DNA of 64,000 bases from Micromonospora_G sp044458865 (GCF_044458865.1 NZ_JBITIH010000013.1:124001-188000); one strand, 5' to 3'; counted from the first letter of the stretch, positions 55,481 to 64,000 are shown. The notes: generated from the letters alone by a model not told the origin. Numbers and translations are program-made.

Positions 55481-56491
55481 TCAACTCGTGGTTGTGGCGA
55501 TAACCTGTGCGGCCAGCCGGTCGATGTTGTCGAGCGTCGCCGACCGGCCGCCCCCGGCCTCGACCATCAGCAGCAGGTGGCGTACGCCGGTGGTCGCCGC
55601 GGCCTCGGCGAGTCGTTCGCGGCAGTAGGCTGCGGCGCCGACCGGGTGGATCTGGAGCAGCCGCTCGACGTACCGCCGGTGATCCCGTCCACCGGTCGGG
55701 GTGCCGTCGATCCGGACGTACTCGTCCACGCCGCCGAGCAGTGCGGGCAGGTGTGTCCGGACGGCGGCACGGGCGTCGTCGTCGGTGTCGGCGACGTACG
55801 CGAGGTGTGCACTGGCGTGCTCCACCGTCGACGGATCGTGGCCGTGTTCCTCGGCGACGCGGGCGTAGTGCCCGAGCAGCTCGACCTTTTCGGTGTTGTC
55901 GGCGTGCAGCCCGAGCAGGAGCGGGAGGCCGTGCCGGGCGGCCAGGTCGACGGTGTGGGCGGAGGTGGCCGCGATCCAGGTCGGGACCGGTCGGCGGGGG
56001 CGGGGGACCACCCGGACCGGGCGGAACGGGAAGCGGTCGGTCCCGGCCACCTCCTCGGCGCCGGAGAGCCAGGCCACGAGCAGGTCGACCGATTCGGCGA
56101 AGCCGTTCGCGTAGCGGTCCAGTCCGGTGCCGAAGACCTCCAGGTCCACCCAGGGGCCGCCGCGTCCGACGCCCAACGCGAACCGCCCGCCGCCGAGTTC
56201 GTCGAGGAGCACCGCTTCCTCGGCTAGCGCCACCGGGTGCCGGTTGGAGAGCACACAGGCCGCCGTCCCCACCGTGATCCGGTTGGTGGCGCCGAGCAGG
56301 TGGGCGGCGAAGGTCAGCGCGGAGGGGCAGATGCCGTACGAGATGAAGTGGTGTTCGGCGATCCACACTCCGGCGTAGTTCGCGGTCTCGGCGGCGAGCG
56401 CGTAGTGCCGGGCGGCCTCCAGGGTCTGGGCGTGGGTGGTGCCGGGGTACTGCCCGGCGAGCAGGAACAGGTGTGCCTGTGGGGGAGACAT
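55481..56491 (-). CDS. LLM-class flavin-dependent oxidoreductase
   Basis: A 336-residue luciferase-fold enzyme. NYAGVWIAEHHFISYGICPS, NRHPVALAEEAVLLDELGGG and RFALGVGRGGPWVDLEVFG mark the LLM superfamily. It is a single gene 98 nt from the LLM/BBE fusion gene and reads in the same direction. Cofactor (FMN or F420) and substrate are unknown. Confidence 0.88.
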   Translation of the reverse strand: MSPPQAHLFLLAGQYPGTTHAQTLEAARHYALAAETANYAGVWIAEHHFISYGICPSALTFAAHLLGATNRITVGTAACVLSNRHPVALAEEAVLLDELGGGRFALGVGRGGPWVDLEVFGTGLDRYANGFAESVDLLVAWLSGAEEVAGTDRFPFRPVRVVPRPRRPVPTWIAATSAHTVDLAARHGLPLLLGLHADNTEKVELLGHYARVAEEHGHDPSTVEHASAHLAYVADTDDDARAAVRTHLPALLGGVDEYVRIDGTPTGGRDHRRYVERLLQIHPVGAAAYCRERLAEAAATTGVRHLLLMVEAGGGRSATLDNIDRLAAQVIATTTS

Positions 56492-56589
56492 GGTCCTCCT
56501 CGCTGGTACGGGACTCGACCCGACCTATCGGACATGGTTGTCGTTATCGATCGTGTTCGCAACGTCCCCCCACGCCGCGTGTCGGGCGG

Positions 56590-58863
56590 CTAGCTGTCCG
56601 CCGGGGGGATCGGGAAGTTGCGGTTGAAGATGTTCTCGGGGTCGTAGGCGGCCTTGACCTCGCGCAGCCGACCGAGGGTCGGTTCGGGGAAGGCGTCGAG
56701 CAGGCGTTCCGGATCGGTGTCGGCCTCGAAGCTGAGGTACATGCCGTCGAGTTGCCCGTACAGGTCGGCCCAGAGCTTGTCGAGTGCTGCCCGTCGTTCC
56801 GCGACGGTGGCGGCGAGCAGGGAGAAGTTCTGGGTCCGGTGCGGGTACGCGGTGGCGTCGCGGGGAAGGTCGTTGACGGCGCCGCCGACCGACCGGAACT
56901 GGACCGTCATCACGTCCCCGGAGCGGATCATGGCCGCCACCGCGCCCGCTGCCTCCGGTGTGATGTGGTGCAGCAGACCACTGTGTACGTCATCCAGTCC
57001 CTGTCCGTGGTGCCGGTGGTGCGGGGCGGCGACGATCGCCGGGTACGGCACCAACTGCGCCTGCTGCTGGAGGATCGGCCCGATCTCCAGGAACGGGCTG
57101 AGCGCCTCCTGCGCCGCGTCCACGTCGTCGCCGGCGTAGACGAGGGTGACCTGGGCCATCGGAGGGCTCTGCTGCCGTGCGGGAAAGACCATGAGGAAGC
57201 TGGTGAGTTCGCGCGGCGCGTCCTCGACGAGTCGCCCCCACCGTTGCAGCATCCCGGCGGTGTCGGTCGCGTCGACCAGAAGCTGGGCGTACGCCACGTC
57301 GCCGACCTCGTACGCTTCGAGTTCCAACGCGGTGACCACGCCGAAGTTGCCGCCGGCGCCACGGATCGCCCAGAACAGGTCGCTGTGGTGTTCCGCGTCG
57401 ACCCGGAGCAGCCTGCCGTCGGCGACGACGATCTCGGCGGCCACGACGTGGTCGATGGTCAGCCCGAACCTGCGGGCCAGGTAGCCGATCCCGCCGGTGG
57501 TGGCGAGCCCGCCGACGCCCACGTCGCCGTAGTCGCCGGAACTCATCGCCAGGCCGTGCGGGGCGAGCGCCTGGGCGACCTCTCCCCAGCGCGCACCGGG
57601 TTCGAGACGGATCCGGCGGGTCGCGCGGTCGAGCACCTCGATCTTGTTCATTCTCGACAGGTCGACGACGATGCCGCCGTCGTTGGTCGAGCGACCGCTG
57701 ATGCCGTGGCCACCGCTGCGCACTGACAGGGGTACGTCCTGTGTCCGCGCGTACGCCAGCGCCTCGGCCACCTCCGTGGCGTTGCCGGGCCGGATCACCA
57801 CCGCAGGTGTTCCCTGGTGGCTGTAGGTGTGCCGGACCCGGTCGTACTCCGGGTCCCCGGGCTCGACCGCCTTGGCCGCGAGCGACGCCGGCAGCGCGTC
57901 GTAGTCGAGGCCGGGCTGGCGTTGGGCCAGGGCCACGGTCGCCCGCGCCGGTCCGGTGGTGGGGGCACGCGTGCCACGTTCCCGGTCGACGGCCTCGCGC
58001 AACGCGGGCGCCACCTCCTGGCCGAACGTCTGGATGATGCGCGGGTCGTCGCGTCCGACGAGGAAGGCGCTGAATCCCTCATCGAGCACCAGGGGCAGCA
58101 GTTGTTCGACCCACTGCTCCGGCGGCCCCTGGAACAGGCCCCGGTTGGTGGGGGAGAAGTCGACCTGGAGGAGGTTGAGCAGGCGGCGGATCTGACGGGG
58201 ATCACGCCCCGCGACGGTCGCGGCGTCGTCGATCATGCGGTTGGCGGTGACCCGGTCGGGTGACTTCAGGAACTCCAGGGTCGGTAGCCATCCGTCGGCC
58301 TTGGCGCCGGTCAGCGCCAGCATCCGAGGCTTGTACGCACCCAGCCAGATGCCGATGTCGTGGGCGGGTGCCGGGCCTCGTCGCATCCCCGGCACCGGGT
58401 AGTGGCCGTCGCGCAGCCGCAACGGCCCCCGCGTCGAGGTGTCCCAGGCGCCGCGAAGTATGTCGATCGCCTCGTTCAACGCCTCGACGCTCTGACCGGG
58501 GGTCAGGCGACGGCCTCCCATGCCCTCGATCGCATCCCAGAACGCGCCCGCGCCGAGTCCCAGCTCGAACCGACCGTGCGAGAGCAGGTCGAGGCTGGCG
58601 GCGGCCCGGGCGATCATCGCCGGTGGGCGCAACGGCAGGTTGAGCACGTTCGCCGAGACGCGGATCCGTTCGGTTCGCGCGGCGACCCAGCTCAGCAGGG
58701 TCCAGGTGTCGAGGAACTCCGCGTTGTACGGGTGGTCCTGAAACGTCGCCAGATCCAGTCCGGCGGACTCGGTCAACTCGGCCAGCGCCACGACCCGGTC
58801 GGGGTCGTTCGCGCTCGGCGTGACAAACGTCCCGAACAGGAGTTCGTGGCCGTAGTCGGGCAT
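56590..58863 (-). CDS. Fusion of an LLM-class oxidoreductase with a BBE-like FAD-linked oxidase
   Basis: A 757-residue two-domain protein. Residues 1 to about 295 are a luciferase-like oxidoreductase (TESAGLDLATFQDHPYN, LDLLSHGRFELGLGAGAFWD). A linker follows, then from about 320 an FAD-binding oxidoreductase of the PCMH/berberine-bridge type: SVRSGGHGISGRST with His386 placed for 8-alpha FAD attachment, then TTGGIGYLARRFGLTIDH and the BBE C-terminus YDPENIFNRNFPIP. The reading frame is uninterrupted. Expression is probably controlled by the divergent MarR protein through the palindromes at 58911-58941. Confidence 0.9.
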   Translation of the reverse strand: MPDYGHELLFGTFVTPSANDPDRVVALAELTESAGLDLATFQDHPYNAEFLDTWTLLSWVAARTERIRVSANVLNLPLRPPAMIARAAASLDLLSHGRFELGLGAGAFWDAIEGMGGRRLTPGQSVEALNEAIDILRGAWDTSTRGPLRLRDGHYPVPGMRRGPAPAHDIGIWLGAYKPRMLALTGAKADGWLPTLEFLKSPDRVTANRMIDDAATVAGRDPRQIRRLLNLLQVDFSPTNRGLFQGPPEQWVEQLLPLVLDEGFSAFLVGRDDPRIIQTFGQEVAPALREAVDRERGTRAPTTGPARATVALAQRQPGLDYDALPASLAAKAVEPGDPEYDRVRHTYSHQGTPAVVIRPGNATEVAEALAYARTQDVPLSVRSGGHGISGRSTNDGGIVVDLSRMNKIEVLDRATRRIRLEPGARWGEVAQALAPHGLAMSSGDYGDVGVGGLATTGGIGYLARRFGLTIDHVVAAEIVVADGRLLRVDAEHHSDLFWAIRGAGGNFGVVTALELEAYEVGDVAYAQLLVDATDTAGMLQRWGRLVEDAPRELTSFLMVFPARQQSPPMAQVTLVYAGDDVDAAQEALSPFLEIGPILQQQAQLVPYPAIVAAPHHRHHGQGLDDVHSGLLHHITPEAAGAVAAMIRSGDVMTVQFRSVGGAVNDLPRDATAYPHRTQNFSLLAATVAERRAALDKLWADLYGQLDGMYLSFEADTDPERLLDAFPEPTLGRLREVKAAYDPENIFNRNFPIPPADS

Positions 58864-58910
58864 GCCCTTCTCCTTGCCTCACGATCGTTGGTGCGACATG
58901 AATTCTAGGC

Positions 58911-58925
58911 AGCAAATGATTTGCT
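58911..58925. promoter_or_regulatory. MarR-type operator A
   Basis: AGCAAATGATTTGCT is a perfect palindrome of 7-nt arms around one central base, between the divergent fusion-oxidoreductase and marR genes. Its size and position fit a MarR-family site. Confidence 0.65.
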
Positions 58926-58927
58926 CG

Positions 58928-58941
58928 ACAACACATGTTGT
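58928..58941. promoter_or_regulatory. MarR-type operator B
   Basis: ACAACACATGTTGT has perfect 6-nt arms around CA, immediately beside operator A and 29 nt before the marR ATG. Its sequence differs from operator A, so one of the two may bind a different protein. Confidence 0.5.
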
Positions 58942-58970
58942 GATCAACCTACCTTGCTAGACTCGATCGC

Positions 58971-59510
58971 ATGTCCGCCGCTGATGGAGACCTCGCGAAC
59001 CGGCCGGAGCGCCGCCGGCCGGGCACCAATCTCGGCTGGTCCCTCGCCACCGTGTTGCGCCGCTGGCACGAACACGTCGAGGAGGCGTTGGGGGAGCTCC
59101 CCCACGGCAGCCGGGGCTTCCACATCCTCGGCGTGGTCGTCCACGACGACGTCCCGACCCAGGGCGCCCTCGCGACCCGACTCGTGATCGACCGGAGCGT
59201 CCTGACGTACCTGCTCGACGACCTGGAGACCGCCGGCCTGATCGAGCGGCAGTTGGACCCGCGCGACCGGCGCGCACGCCGGATCGTCGCCACCGAGCAC
59301 GGACGACAGGTGCTCGCCGACGCCGAACGCCGGGTCGCGCACGCCGAGGAACACGTACTCGCCGGGCTCCCGGAACAGCAGCGGGACCTGTTCCGGGCCG
59401 CAGCCGAACGCGCGGCGGACGCGATCCATGTCGCGGCACCGGCCACCGACCCCTGCCTCGCGGTGCAGGACGTCCTCGCCCCGGCCTCCGCCGACAGATC
59501 GGCGCCGTAG
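58971..59510 (+). CDS. MarR-family transcriptional regulator
   Basis: A 179-residue regulator. The winged helix contains QGALATRLVIDRSVLTYLLDDLETAGLIERQLDPRDRR, typical of MarR with the DxR wing. A helical dimerisation region flanks it. It is divergent from the LLM/BBE fusion gene and two palindromes lie between. Probably a ligand-relieved repressor of that oxidoreductase. Confidence 0.92.
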   Translation: MSAADGDLANRPERRRPGTNLGWSLATVLRRWHEHVEEALGELPHGSRGFHILGVVVHDDVPTQGALATRLVIDRSVLTYLLDDLETAGLIERQLDPRDRRARRIVATEHGRQVLADAERRVAHAEEHVLAGLPEQQRDLFRAAAERAADAIHVAAPATDPCLAVQDVLAPASADRSAP

Positions 59511-59661
59511 ACCACACTCCCGTCGGGGCCCGGCCCCGCCCCCTGTGCCAGGGCAGATAATGCAACGGCACCCTCGCCTGACCGGCCGCTCGTACCAGCG
59601 CGGACGGGTGCACCGCCGGGTGCGGCGGCAGGTCGGTCCAGCGCACCAGGGAGTCGAGCCA

Positions 59662-60351
59662 GTGAGTGAGCGACCGTACGTCCTGCTGAGTTGCGCCACG
59701 TCGATCGACGGCTACCTCGACGACGCCAGCGACCAGCGGCTGCTGCTCTCCAACGACGAGGACTTCGACCGGGTCGACGCGTTGCGGGCCGAGTGCGACG
59801 CGATCCTGGTCGGCGCCAACACGATCCGGCGGGACAACCCCCGGCTCCTGGTGCGCTCGCAGCGGCGCCGCGACGAGCGGGTCGCGCGCGGCCTGCCCGC
59901 GTCACCGACCAGGGTCACGGTGGTCGGCAGCGGCGACATCGACCCGGCGGCCCGGTTCTTCAGCGACGAGACCGAGAAGATCGTCTACTGCGCCACCGGC
60001 ACGGTCGAGAAGACCCGGGAACGGCTCGCGGGCGTGGCGGCCGTGGTCGACGGGGGCGAACCGGTCGACCTGGTACGGGCGTTGGCCGACCTCGCCGGGC
60101 GCGGCGTACGCCGGCTCATGGTGGAGGGGGGAGGCGCGACGCACACCCAGTTCCTCACCGCCGGGCTCGCCGACGAACTGCACCTGGTGATCGCCCCGTT
60201 CTTCGTCGGCGACTGCCGGGCGCCCCGGTTCGTCAACGACGGCCGGTTCCCGTGGCACCCCGGTCGACGGGCCCGGGTGGCCGAGGTCCGCCAGATCGGC
60301 GACGTGGTGCTGGTCCGCTACGCCCTTTCCGACCGGGCCGGTGCCGCGTGA
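59662..60351 (+). CDS. RibD C-terminal-domain (DHFR-fold) reductase
   Basis: A 229-residue NADPH-dependent reductase of the RibD-C/pyrimidine reductase family. VLLSCATSIDGYLDDAS, CDAILVGANTIRRDNPRLLV and RRLMVEGGGATHTQFLTAGL are the family signatures. GTG 59662 has GGAG upstream. The next gene encodes the matching deaminase, with a four-base overlap. In riboflavin synthesis the two activities are usually fused with deaminase first; here they are separate and the order is reversed. Confidence 0.9.
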   Translation: MSERPYVLLSCATSIDGYLDDASDQRLLLSNDEDFDRVDALRAECDAILVGANTIRRDNPRLLVRSQRRRDERVARGLPASPTRVTVVGSGDIDPAARFFSDETEKIVYCATGTVEKTRERLAGVAAVVDGGEPVDLVRALADLAGRGVRRLMVEGGGATHTQFLTAGLADELHLVIAPFFVGDCRAPRFVNDGRFPWHPGRRARVAEVRQIGDVVLVRYALSDRAGAA

Positions 60352-60803
60352 CCGACCACGACCGCCAGTGGCTCGAAGCGGCGATCGCGCTCTCGTACCA
60401 GAGCCCACCGGTCAGCTTCGCCTACGCCGTCGGCGCGGTGGTGGTCGGCCCCGACGGGGCGCGGCTGGCCACCGGCTACTCCCGCGAGACCGACCCGTAC
60501 GTGCACGCGGAGGAGGCGGCGCTGGCCAAGCTCGCCGACACCGACCTCTCCGGGGCCACCATCTACAGCTCACTGGAACCGTGCAGCACCCGCCGTTCCC
60601 GGCCGAGGAGCTGCACCCAGTTGATACTCGCCGCCGGCATTCGCCGGGTCGTGTTCGCGCTGCGCGAACCGCCGCTGTTGGCCGACTGTCACGCCGTCGA
60701 GTTGCTCCAGGCGGCCGGCGTCGAGGTGGTCGAGATACCCGACCTCGCCGACCAGGTCCGTGCCGTCAACGGCCACCTGCTCCTACCGGATCAGTCACCC
60801 TGA
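60348..60803 (+). CDS. RibD N-terminal-type pyrimidine deaminase
   Basis: A 151-residue cytidine-deaminase-fold enzyme. The zinc site is HAEEA (His53, catalytic Glu55) with Cys79 and Cys89 in EPCSTRRSRPRSC, the RibD-type spacing rather than that of tRNA or cytidine deaminases. GTG 60348 overlaps the reductase stop. It would deaminate a GTP-derived 2,5-diaminopyrimidine made by the convergent RibA. Confidence 0.88.
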   Translation: MTDHDRQWLEAAIALSYQSPPVSFAYAVGAVVVGPDGARLATGYSRETDPYVHAEEAALAKLADTDLSGATIYSSLEPCSTRRSRPRSCTQLILAAGIRRVVFALREPPLLADCHAVELLQAAGVEVVEIPDLADQVRAVNGHLLLPDQSP

Positions 60804-60827
60804 CGGTGCCGGTGACCGGCATCCGGG

Positions 60828-61481
60828 TCAACTGACGACGGGCAGGTCGGAGGCGCGGGCGGCGCGGCTGGCCTTCGCCGCCAGATAGTCGGCGTTGGCA
60901 GGGGAGAGGAACACCCCGGTCGGCACGACCTCGGTCACGGTCACGCCGAGCCGGCGCAGCTGCTCGGTCTTCTCCGGGTTGTTGCTCAACAGCGTGATCC
61001 GGTCCACGCCCAGGGTGGCAAGCATCTGGGCGGCGGCGGTGTAGTCGCGCTCGTCCTCCCGGTGACCGAGCGCCACGTTCGCCTCGAACGTGTCCAGCCC
61101 CGCGTCCTGCAACGCGTACGCGTCGAGCTTGGCGTAGAGGCCGATGCCACGTCCCTCCTGCCGCAGGTAGAGCAGGAATCCGCCGGTGTCGGCGATCCGT
61201 TCGACCGCCTCGCGCAGTTGCGGACCGCAGTCGCACCGCTGGCTGCCGAAAACGTCGCCGGTGAGGCACTCGCTGTGCGGGCGGACCAGTGGGGCCGGTC
61301 CGCCGGCGACCGACCGGCCGAGCGAGCCAGCCCAGTCGCCGAGGCCGAACGCGAGGTGCTCCCGGGCGTCCACCAGCCCGTGGAACGAGAACAGCCGCGC
61401 TGTCGTGGCGTACCCGTCAGGGAAGCGCAGCGGCACCGTGACCTGCGTCCGGACTGTCGCGACAGGCAGTGCGTCGTACAT
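60828..61481 (-). CDS. ribA: GTP cyclohydrolase II
   Basis: A 217-residue stand-alone GTP cyclohydrolase II. Zinc ligands Cys72, Cys83 and Cys85 lie in HSECLTGDVFGSQRCDC. The nucleotide loop is YLRQEGRGIGL, and Tyr105 just before it is retained, the residue I recall separating canonical pyrimidine-forming enzymes from the FAPy-forming Streptomyces paralogue. No RibB domain is fused. ATG 61481 has GGGAG upstream. It opens the diaminopyrimidine used by the neighbouring deaminase and reductase. The presence of membrane and glycosyl-transfer genes next to it suggests a specialised paralogue rather than the housekeeping ribA. Confidence 0.92.
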   Translation of the reverse strand: MYDALPVATVRTQVTVPLRFPDGYATTARLFSFHGLVDAREHLAFGLGDWAGSLGRSVAGGPAPLVRPHSECLTGDVFGSQRCDCGPQLREAVERIADTGGFLLYLRQEGRGIGLYAKLDAYALQDAGLDTFEANVALGHREDERDYTAAAQMLATLGVDRITLLSNNPEKTEQLRRLGVTVTEVVPTGVFLSPANADYLAAKASRAARASDLPVVS

Positions 61482-61521
61482 GGGTCTCCCTTGGTTGAAC
61501 GGTGCCGTACCGGGTGGGGAC

Positions 61522-62469
61522 TCAACCACCCACGGTGGCGCCCCGGCGCGCGGCGGTGGCGGGTGCCCGGAGGCGCCGGAGCACGAGTACGGCGGCGCCG
61601 GGCAGGCTTGAGACGATCACCAGTGCCCCGTACACGATGCCGGTGGTCACGCCCTCGGCGGCGGTCAGGCCGGAGGCGGCGAACGCCCACGCGGCCACAC
61701 CCTCACGCGGCCCGAAACCGCCGATGTTCGCCGGCAGCAGCATGGCCAGCAGCGCCAGCGTGGTCAGCGGCACGAGTTGGGACAGCGGCGCGGTGGAGCC
61801 CGCCGTGCGGGCCGCGACCAGGAACGTCGCCAGATGACCGGCGACCACCACAGTGGAGGCCAGGACCACACCCAGCCAGTTGTGTCGGGCCAGGAACGCG
61901 CCGCGCAGGTCGGCCTCGGCGCCGCGCAGTGCCCGCGCCCACCGTGACTGTCCACCCCGGGGCAGCGCCCGGACCACCAGTACGGCACCGACCGCCCCGG
62001 CCACCGCCACCGCCATCGCCACCGGCAGGTACGACTGGACCGGAGACGGGAGCGCGAGCAGGACGGTCACCGCGACCACGGCCTGGACCACCTGCCCGGC
62101 GACCCGTTCCCAGACCACCGCTCGGATGCCGCGACCGACGTCACCGGCATCGCGACCGTGTCGTACCGCCCGGTGCACGTCACCGACCAGGCCCCCGGGC
62201 AGCGTGGCGTTCAGGAACACCGCCCGATAGCAGTGGGCCACGGCCGTGCTCAACGGCAACGAGACACCGAGGCCGCCGGCGACCAGGCTCCAGCGCCAGG
62301 CGCAGCAGACCGTGGTCAGTACGCCGATGCCGAGTGCGGCGGCCAGCGCCCAGCCGTCGATCAGGCGCAGCCCGTCGAGGAACGGACCGGCGCCCAGCCA
62401 CCAGAGCAGGGTGGCGAGGATGGCGATCCCGCCGAGCGTCCGTACCCAGGCCCCGTTCATCCGCCTCAT
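61522..62469 (-). CDS. Flippase-like membrane protein (lysylphosphatidylglycerol synthase TM / UPF0104 family)
   Basis: About 315 residues with seven to eight hydrophobic segments. CYRAVFLNATLPGGLVGDVHRAVRHG around residues 84-109 and LLAMLLPANIGGFGPREGVAAW around 240-260 are the conserved core of the LPG-synthase/glycosyltransferase-2-associated membrane family. ATG 62469 (or 62460) is favoured over longer starts, which add a non-conserved tail. It may move a lipid-linked or glycosylated product. It lies 40 nt before ribA in the same direction. Confidence 0.85.
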   Translation of the reverse strand: MRRMNGAWVRTLGGIAILATLLWWLGAGPFLDGLRLIDGWALAAALGIGVLTTVCCAWRWSLVAGGLGVSLPLSTAVAHCYRAVFLNATLPGGLVGDVHRAVRHGRDAGDVGRGIRAVVWERVAGQVVQAVVAVTVLLALPSPVQSYLPVAMAVAVAGAVGAVLVVRALPRGGQSRWARALRGAEADLRGAFLARHNWLGVVLASTVVVAGHLATFLVAARTAGSTAPLSQLVPLTTLALLAMLLPANIGGFGPREGVAAWAFAASGLTAAEGVTTGIVYGALVIVSSLPGAAVLVLRRLRAPATAARRGATVGG

Positions 62470-62584
62470 CGTCGACGCCGGGCGGCGGTGTCGGCGATGC
62501 CTCGGTGCGCTGCCGGTACCCTCCGCACACGTGCCTCCCTCGACGAGCGTTCGTGGGTATACACGTGTTTCGGCGGCCGAGGGT

Positions 62585-63409
62585 TCATTGACAGTTCGCG
62601 AGAAGGTCGTGGTGCCAGACCACGACATCGAGCCCGCCGGTGGTCGCCTGCGCCAGCCGGCGTCGCGCGTACGCGGCTGTCGGAGCCTCCAGGTCCGGCC
62701 GCTGTTCGCGGGCCGCGCCCACCCAGCCCTCGAACCACTCGGTGGTCAGCTCGGCCTGTGCCGGGCCGAGTCGCCACGGGCTCGGCCGGACCAGCACGTC
62801 GACCCCGTGCCGGCCGAACGCGTCCAGGGTGGCCGCCGCGGCGTCCGGTCCGAGCAGGCGATGCCCGTCGACCGTACGGCGCTGGTGGGCGTTGAACGCC
62901 TCGGTGATCTCCACGTCCAGCGGGTCGGGCGGGGTCAGTTCCACCCGGCCGATCACCGAGATGGTCAGTAGCGTGGGGCAGCCGGTGGCCGCGCACGCCG
63001 ACACGATCCGTTCGATCTCCTCGGCGGTCAGCATGTCGAGCAGTGCGGAGGCGGTGATCAGGGTGGCGCCGTCGAGGTCTTCGGCGGTCAGCCGGGTGAT
63101 GTCCCGTAGCCGGGTCTCGACCGTGACCGGTGCGCCGTCGGCGGCGTGGGCGGGCATCTCGGCCCGGGCCCGCGCCAGCAGCTCAGGATCCCGGTCATAC
63201 ATGATCCAGTGCTGTGGGCCGGGTAGGAGCGGGGCCAGCCACCGCCCCATCGAGCCGGTTCCGGTGCCGAGGTCGTGGACGACCGTACGTCGACCGCCGA
63301 CCAGCCGCCGCCGGATCGGTTCGACCAGTTCCACCGCGCGGGCCGCCGCGTCGGCCGGCTCGCGCAGCCCGAGCCACGCCGCGAACGCCCGGGTGCTCTC
63401 CACCGTCAT
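62585..63409 (-). CDS. Class I SAM-dependent methyltransferase
   Basis: A 274-residue methyltransferase. Motif I is VVHDLGTGTGSMGRWLAPLL (about residues 44-63), the SAM-binding acid is in IMYDRDPELLARA, and motif IV is near LITASALLDMLTAEE. ATG 63409 has GGGAGGG upstream and overlaps the glycosyltransferase stop (ATGA), so the pair is co-translated. Substrate unknown; cluster context suggests modification of a GTP-derived or sugar-linked product. Confidence 0.88.
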   Translation of the reverse strand: MTVESTRAFAAWLGLREPADAAARAVELVEPIRRRLVGGRRTVVHDLGTGTGSMGRWLAPLLPGPQHWIMYDRDPELLARARAEMPAHAADGAPVTVETRLRDITRLTAEDLDGATLITASALLDMLTAEEIERIVSACAATGCPTLLTISVIGRVELTPPDPLDVEITEAFNAHQRRTVDGHRLLGPDAAAATLDAFGRHGVDVLVRPSPWRLGPAQAELTTEWFEGWVGAAREQRPDLEAPTAAYARRRLAQATTGGLDVVVWHHDLLANCQ

Positions 63410-64000
63410 GCTGCCCTCCCGCCTACCACCGGCACCTGTGCCAGCACCTCCGAGACCAACCGACCGGTGACCTCCCAACCGGTGAGCGTCGACCGCCGGT
63501 CGGTGGCGGCCCGGCGTAGCCGCTGCCGCAGCGCGGCGTCGCCGAGCCACCGCCGCAGCGCGTCGGCGAGGGCGGCCGGGTCCCCGGGTGCCACCAGCAG
63601 ACCCGGTCGGCGTCCGTCGGGAGTGTGACCGAGCGCCTCCGGTAGCCCCTTCGCCGCTGTGGCCAGCACCGGGAGTCCGCGCGCCAGTGCCTCGGTGACC
63701 ACCATGCCGTACGTCTCGCCGCGTGACGCCAGCACCAACAGGTCGGCGGCGGCGTACGCGGCGTCGAGGTCGGCACCGGTACGCGGGCCGGCGAACCGGA
63801 TCCGGTCGGTCAGACCGTGTTCGTCCACCTGACGGCGCAGCCCCTCGACGAAGTCCGGGTCACGGGTGAGTGCGCCGACGAGGACGCAGTTCCAGCGGAG
63901 GTCGGCGACGCTGGCCAGGGCGCGGGTCAACACGTCGTGTCCCTTGTGCGGGGTGACGGCCGCGACGCAGACCAGTTCCGTACCGCCGGCCGTGCCGGAT
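63406..64000 (-). CDS. GT4-family glycosyltransferase, partial
   Basis: The last 197 codons of a glycosyltransferase that continues beyond the right edge. The visible part is the C-terminal Rossmann domain of GT4: VAAVTPHKGHDVLTRALA, RIRFAGPRTGADLDAAYAAA and VLASRGETYGMVVTEALARG, whose EX7E-type motif binds the nucleotide sugar. It overlaps the methyltransferase start. The acceptor is unknown. Confidence 0.9.
   Translation of the reverse strand, partial: SGTAGGTELVCVAAVTPHKGHDVLTRALASVADLRWNCVLVGALTRDPDFVEGLRRQVDEHGLTDRIRFAGPRTGADLDAAYAAADLLVLASRGETYGMVVTEALARGLPVLATAAKGLPEALGHTPDGRRPGLLVAPGDPAALADALRRWLGDAALRQRLRRAATDRRSTLTGWEVTGRLVSEVLAQVPVVGGRAA

Overview
The window is high-GC actinobacterial DNA. 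GTG and TTG starts are frequent, four-base start/stop overlaps are common, and the gene content (SARP regulator, DivIVA-like coiled-coil protein, many ABC importers and secreted glycoside hydrolases) fits a filamentous actinomycete, most likely Micromonosporaceae. That placement is an inference from style; no rRNA, tRNA or CRISPR array is visible. The assembly is broken by a G/C homopolymer tract with ten Ns near 18.3-18.5 kb, so linkage across that point is not secure.

Region 1 (1-13.5 kb) is an organosulfur-utilisation locus. A divergent peptide-type binding protein is cut by the left edge. To its right run a cysteine-containing leader peptide, four luciferase-like FMN monooxygenases, a flavin reductase, an SsuABC-type importer, an Rrf2 regulator and a TauE/SafE-type exporter. 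A second leader peptide, a small membrane protein and a YeiH-type sulfate/sulfite exporter follow. Four copies of a 17-bp inverted-repeat motif precede the transcription units, and the Rrf2 gene carries a 58-nt hairpin as an in-frame insertion.

Region 2 (13.5-24.5 kb) holds an alpha/beta hydrolase, a large ATPase, a DivIVA-domain filament-like protein, the assembly gap, a multidomain GH87 alpha-1,3-glucanase, a nucleosidase and a LacI regulator.

Region 3 (24.6-43.2 kb) is carbohydrate and peptide uptake. A LacI-controlled sugar ABC importer with a GH42 beta-galactosidase sits next to a second block, in which a ROK regulator, M81 metallopeptidase and ROK kinase are divergent from an oligopeptide-type ABC importer that ends in CutC. 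A GH110-like secreted alpha-galactosidase closes the region.

Region 4 (43.46-49.36 kb) looks like an inserted island. It is bounded by direct repeats of the 3' end of lysE, intact on the right and a displaced fragment on the left. It carries a phosphotransferase/HD pair, an HTH regulator and several unknown genes; no integrase is visible.

Region 5 (49.3-64 kb) has lysE with argP, a GNAT enzyme, a SARP regulator, a VanX-like dipeptidase, a luciferase-like monooxygenase, an LLM/BBE fusion oxidoreductase divergent from a MarR regulator with two palindromic operators, and a GTP-derived metabolite cluster cut by the right edge. That cluster contains a RibD-type reductase and deaminase as separate genes, RibA, a flippase-like membrane protein, a methyltransferase and a glycosyltransferase.
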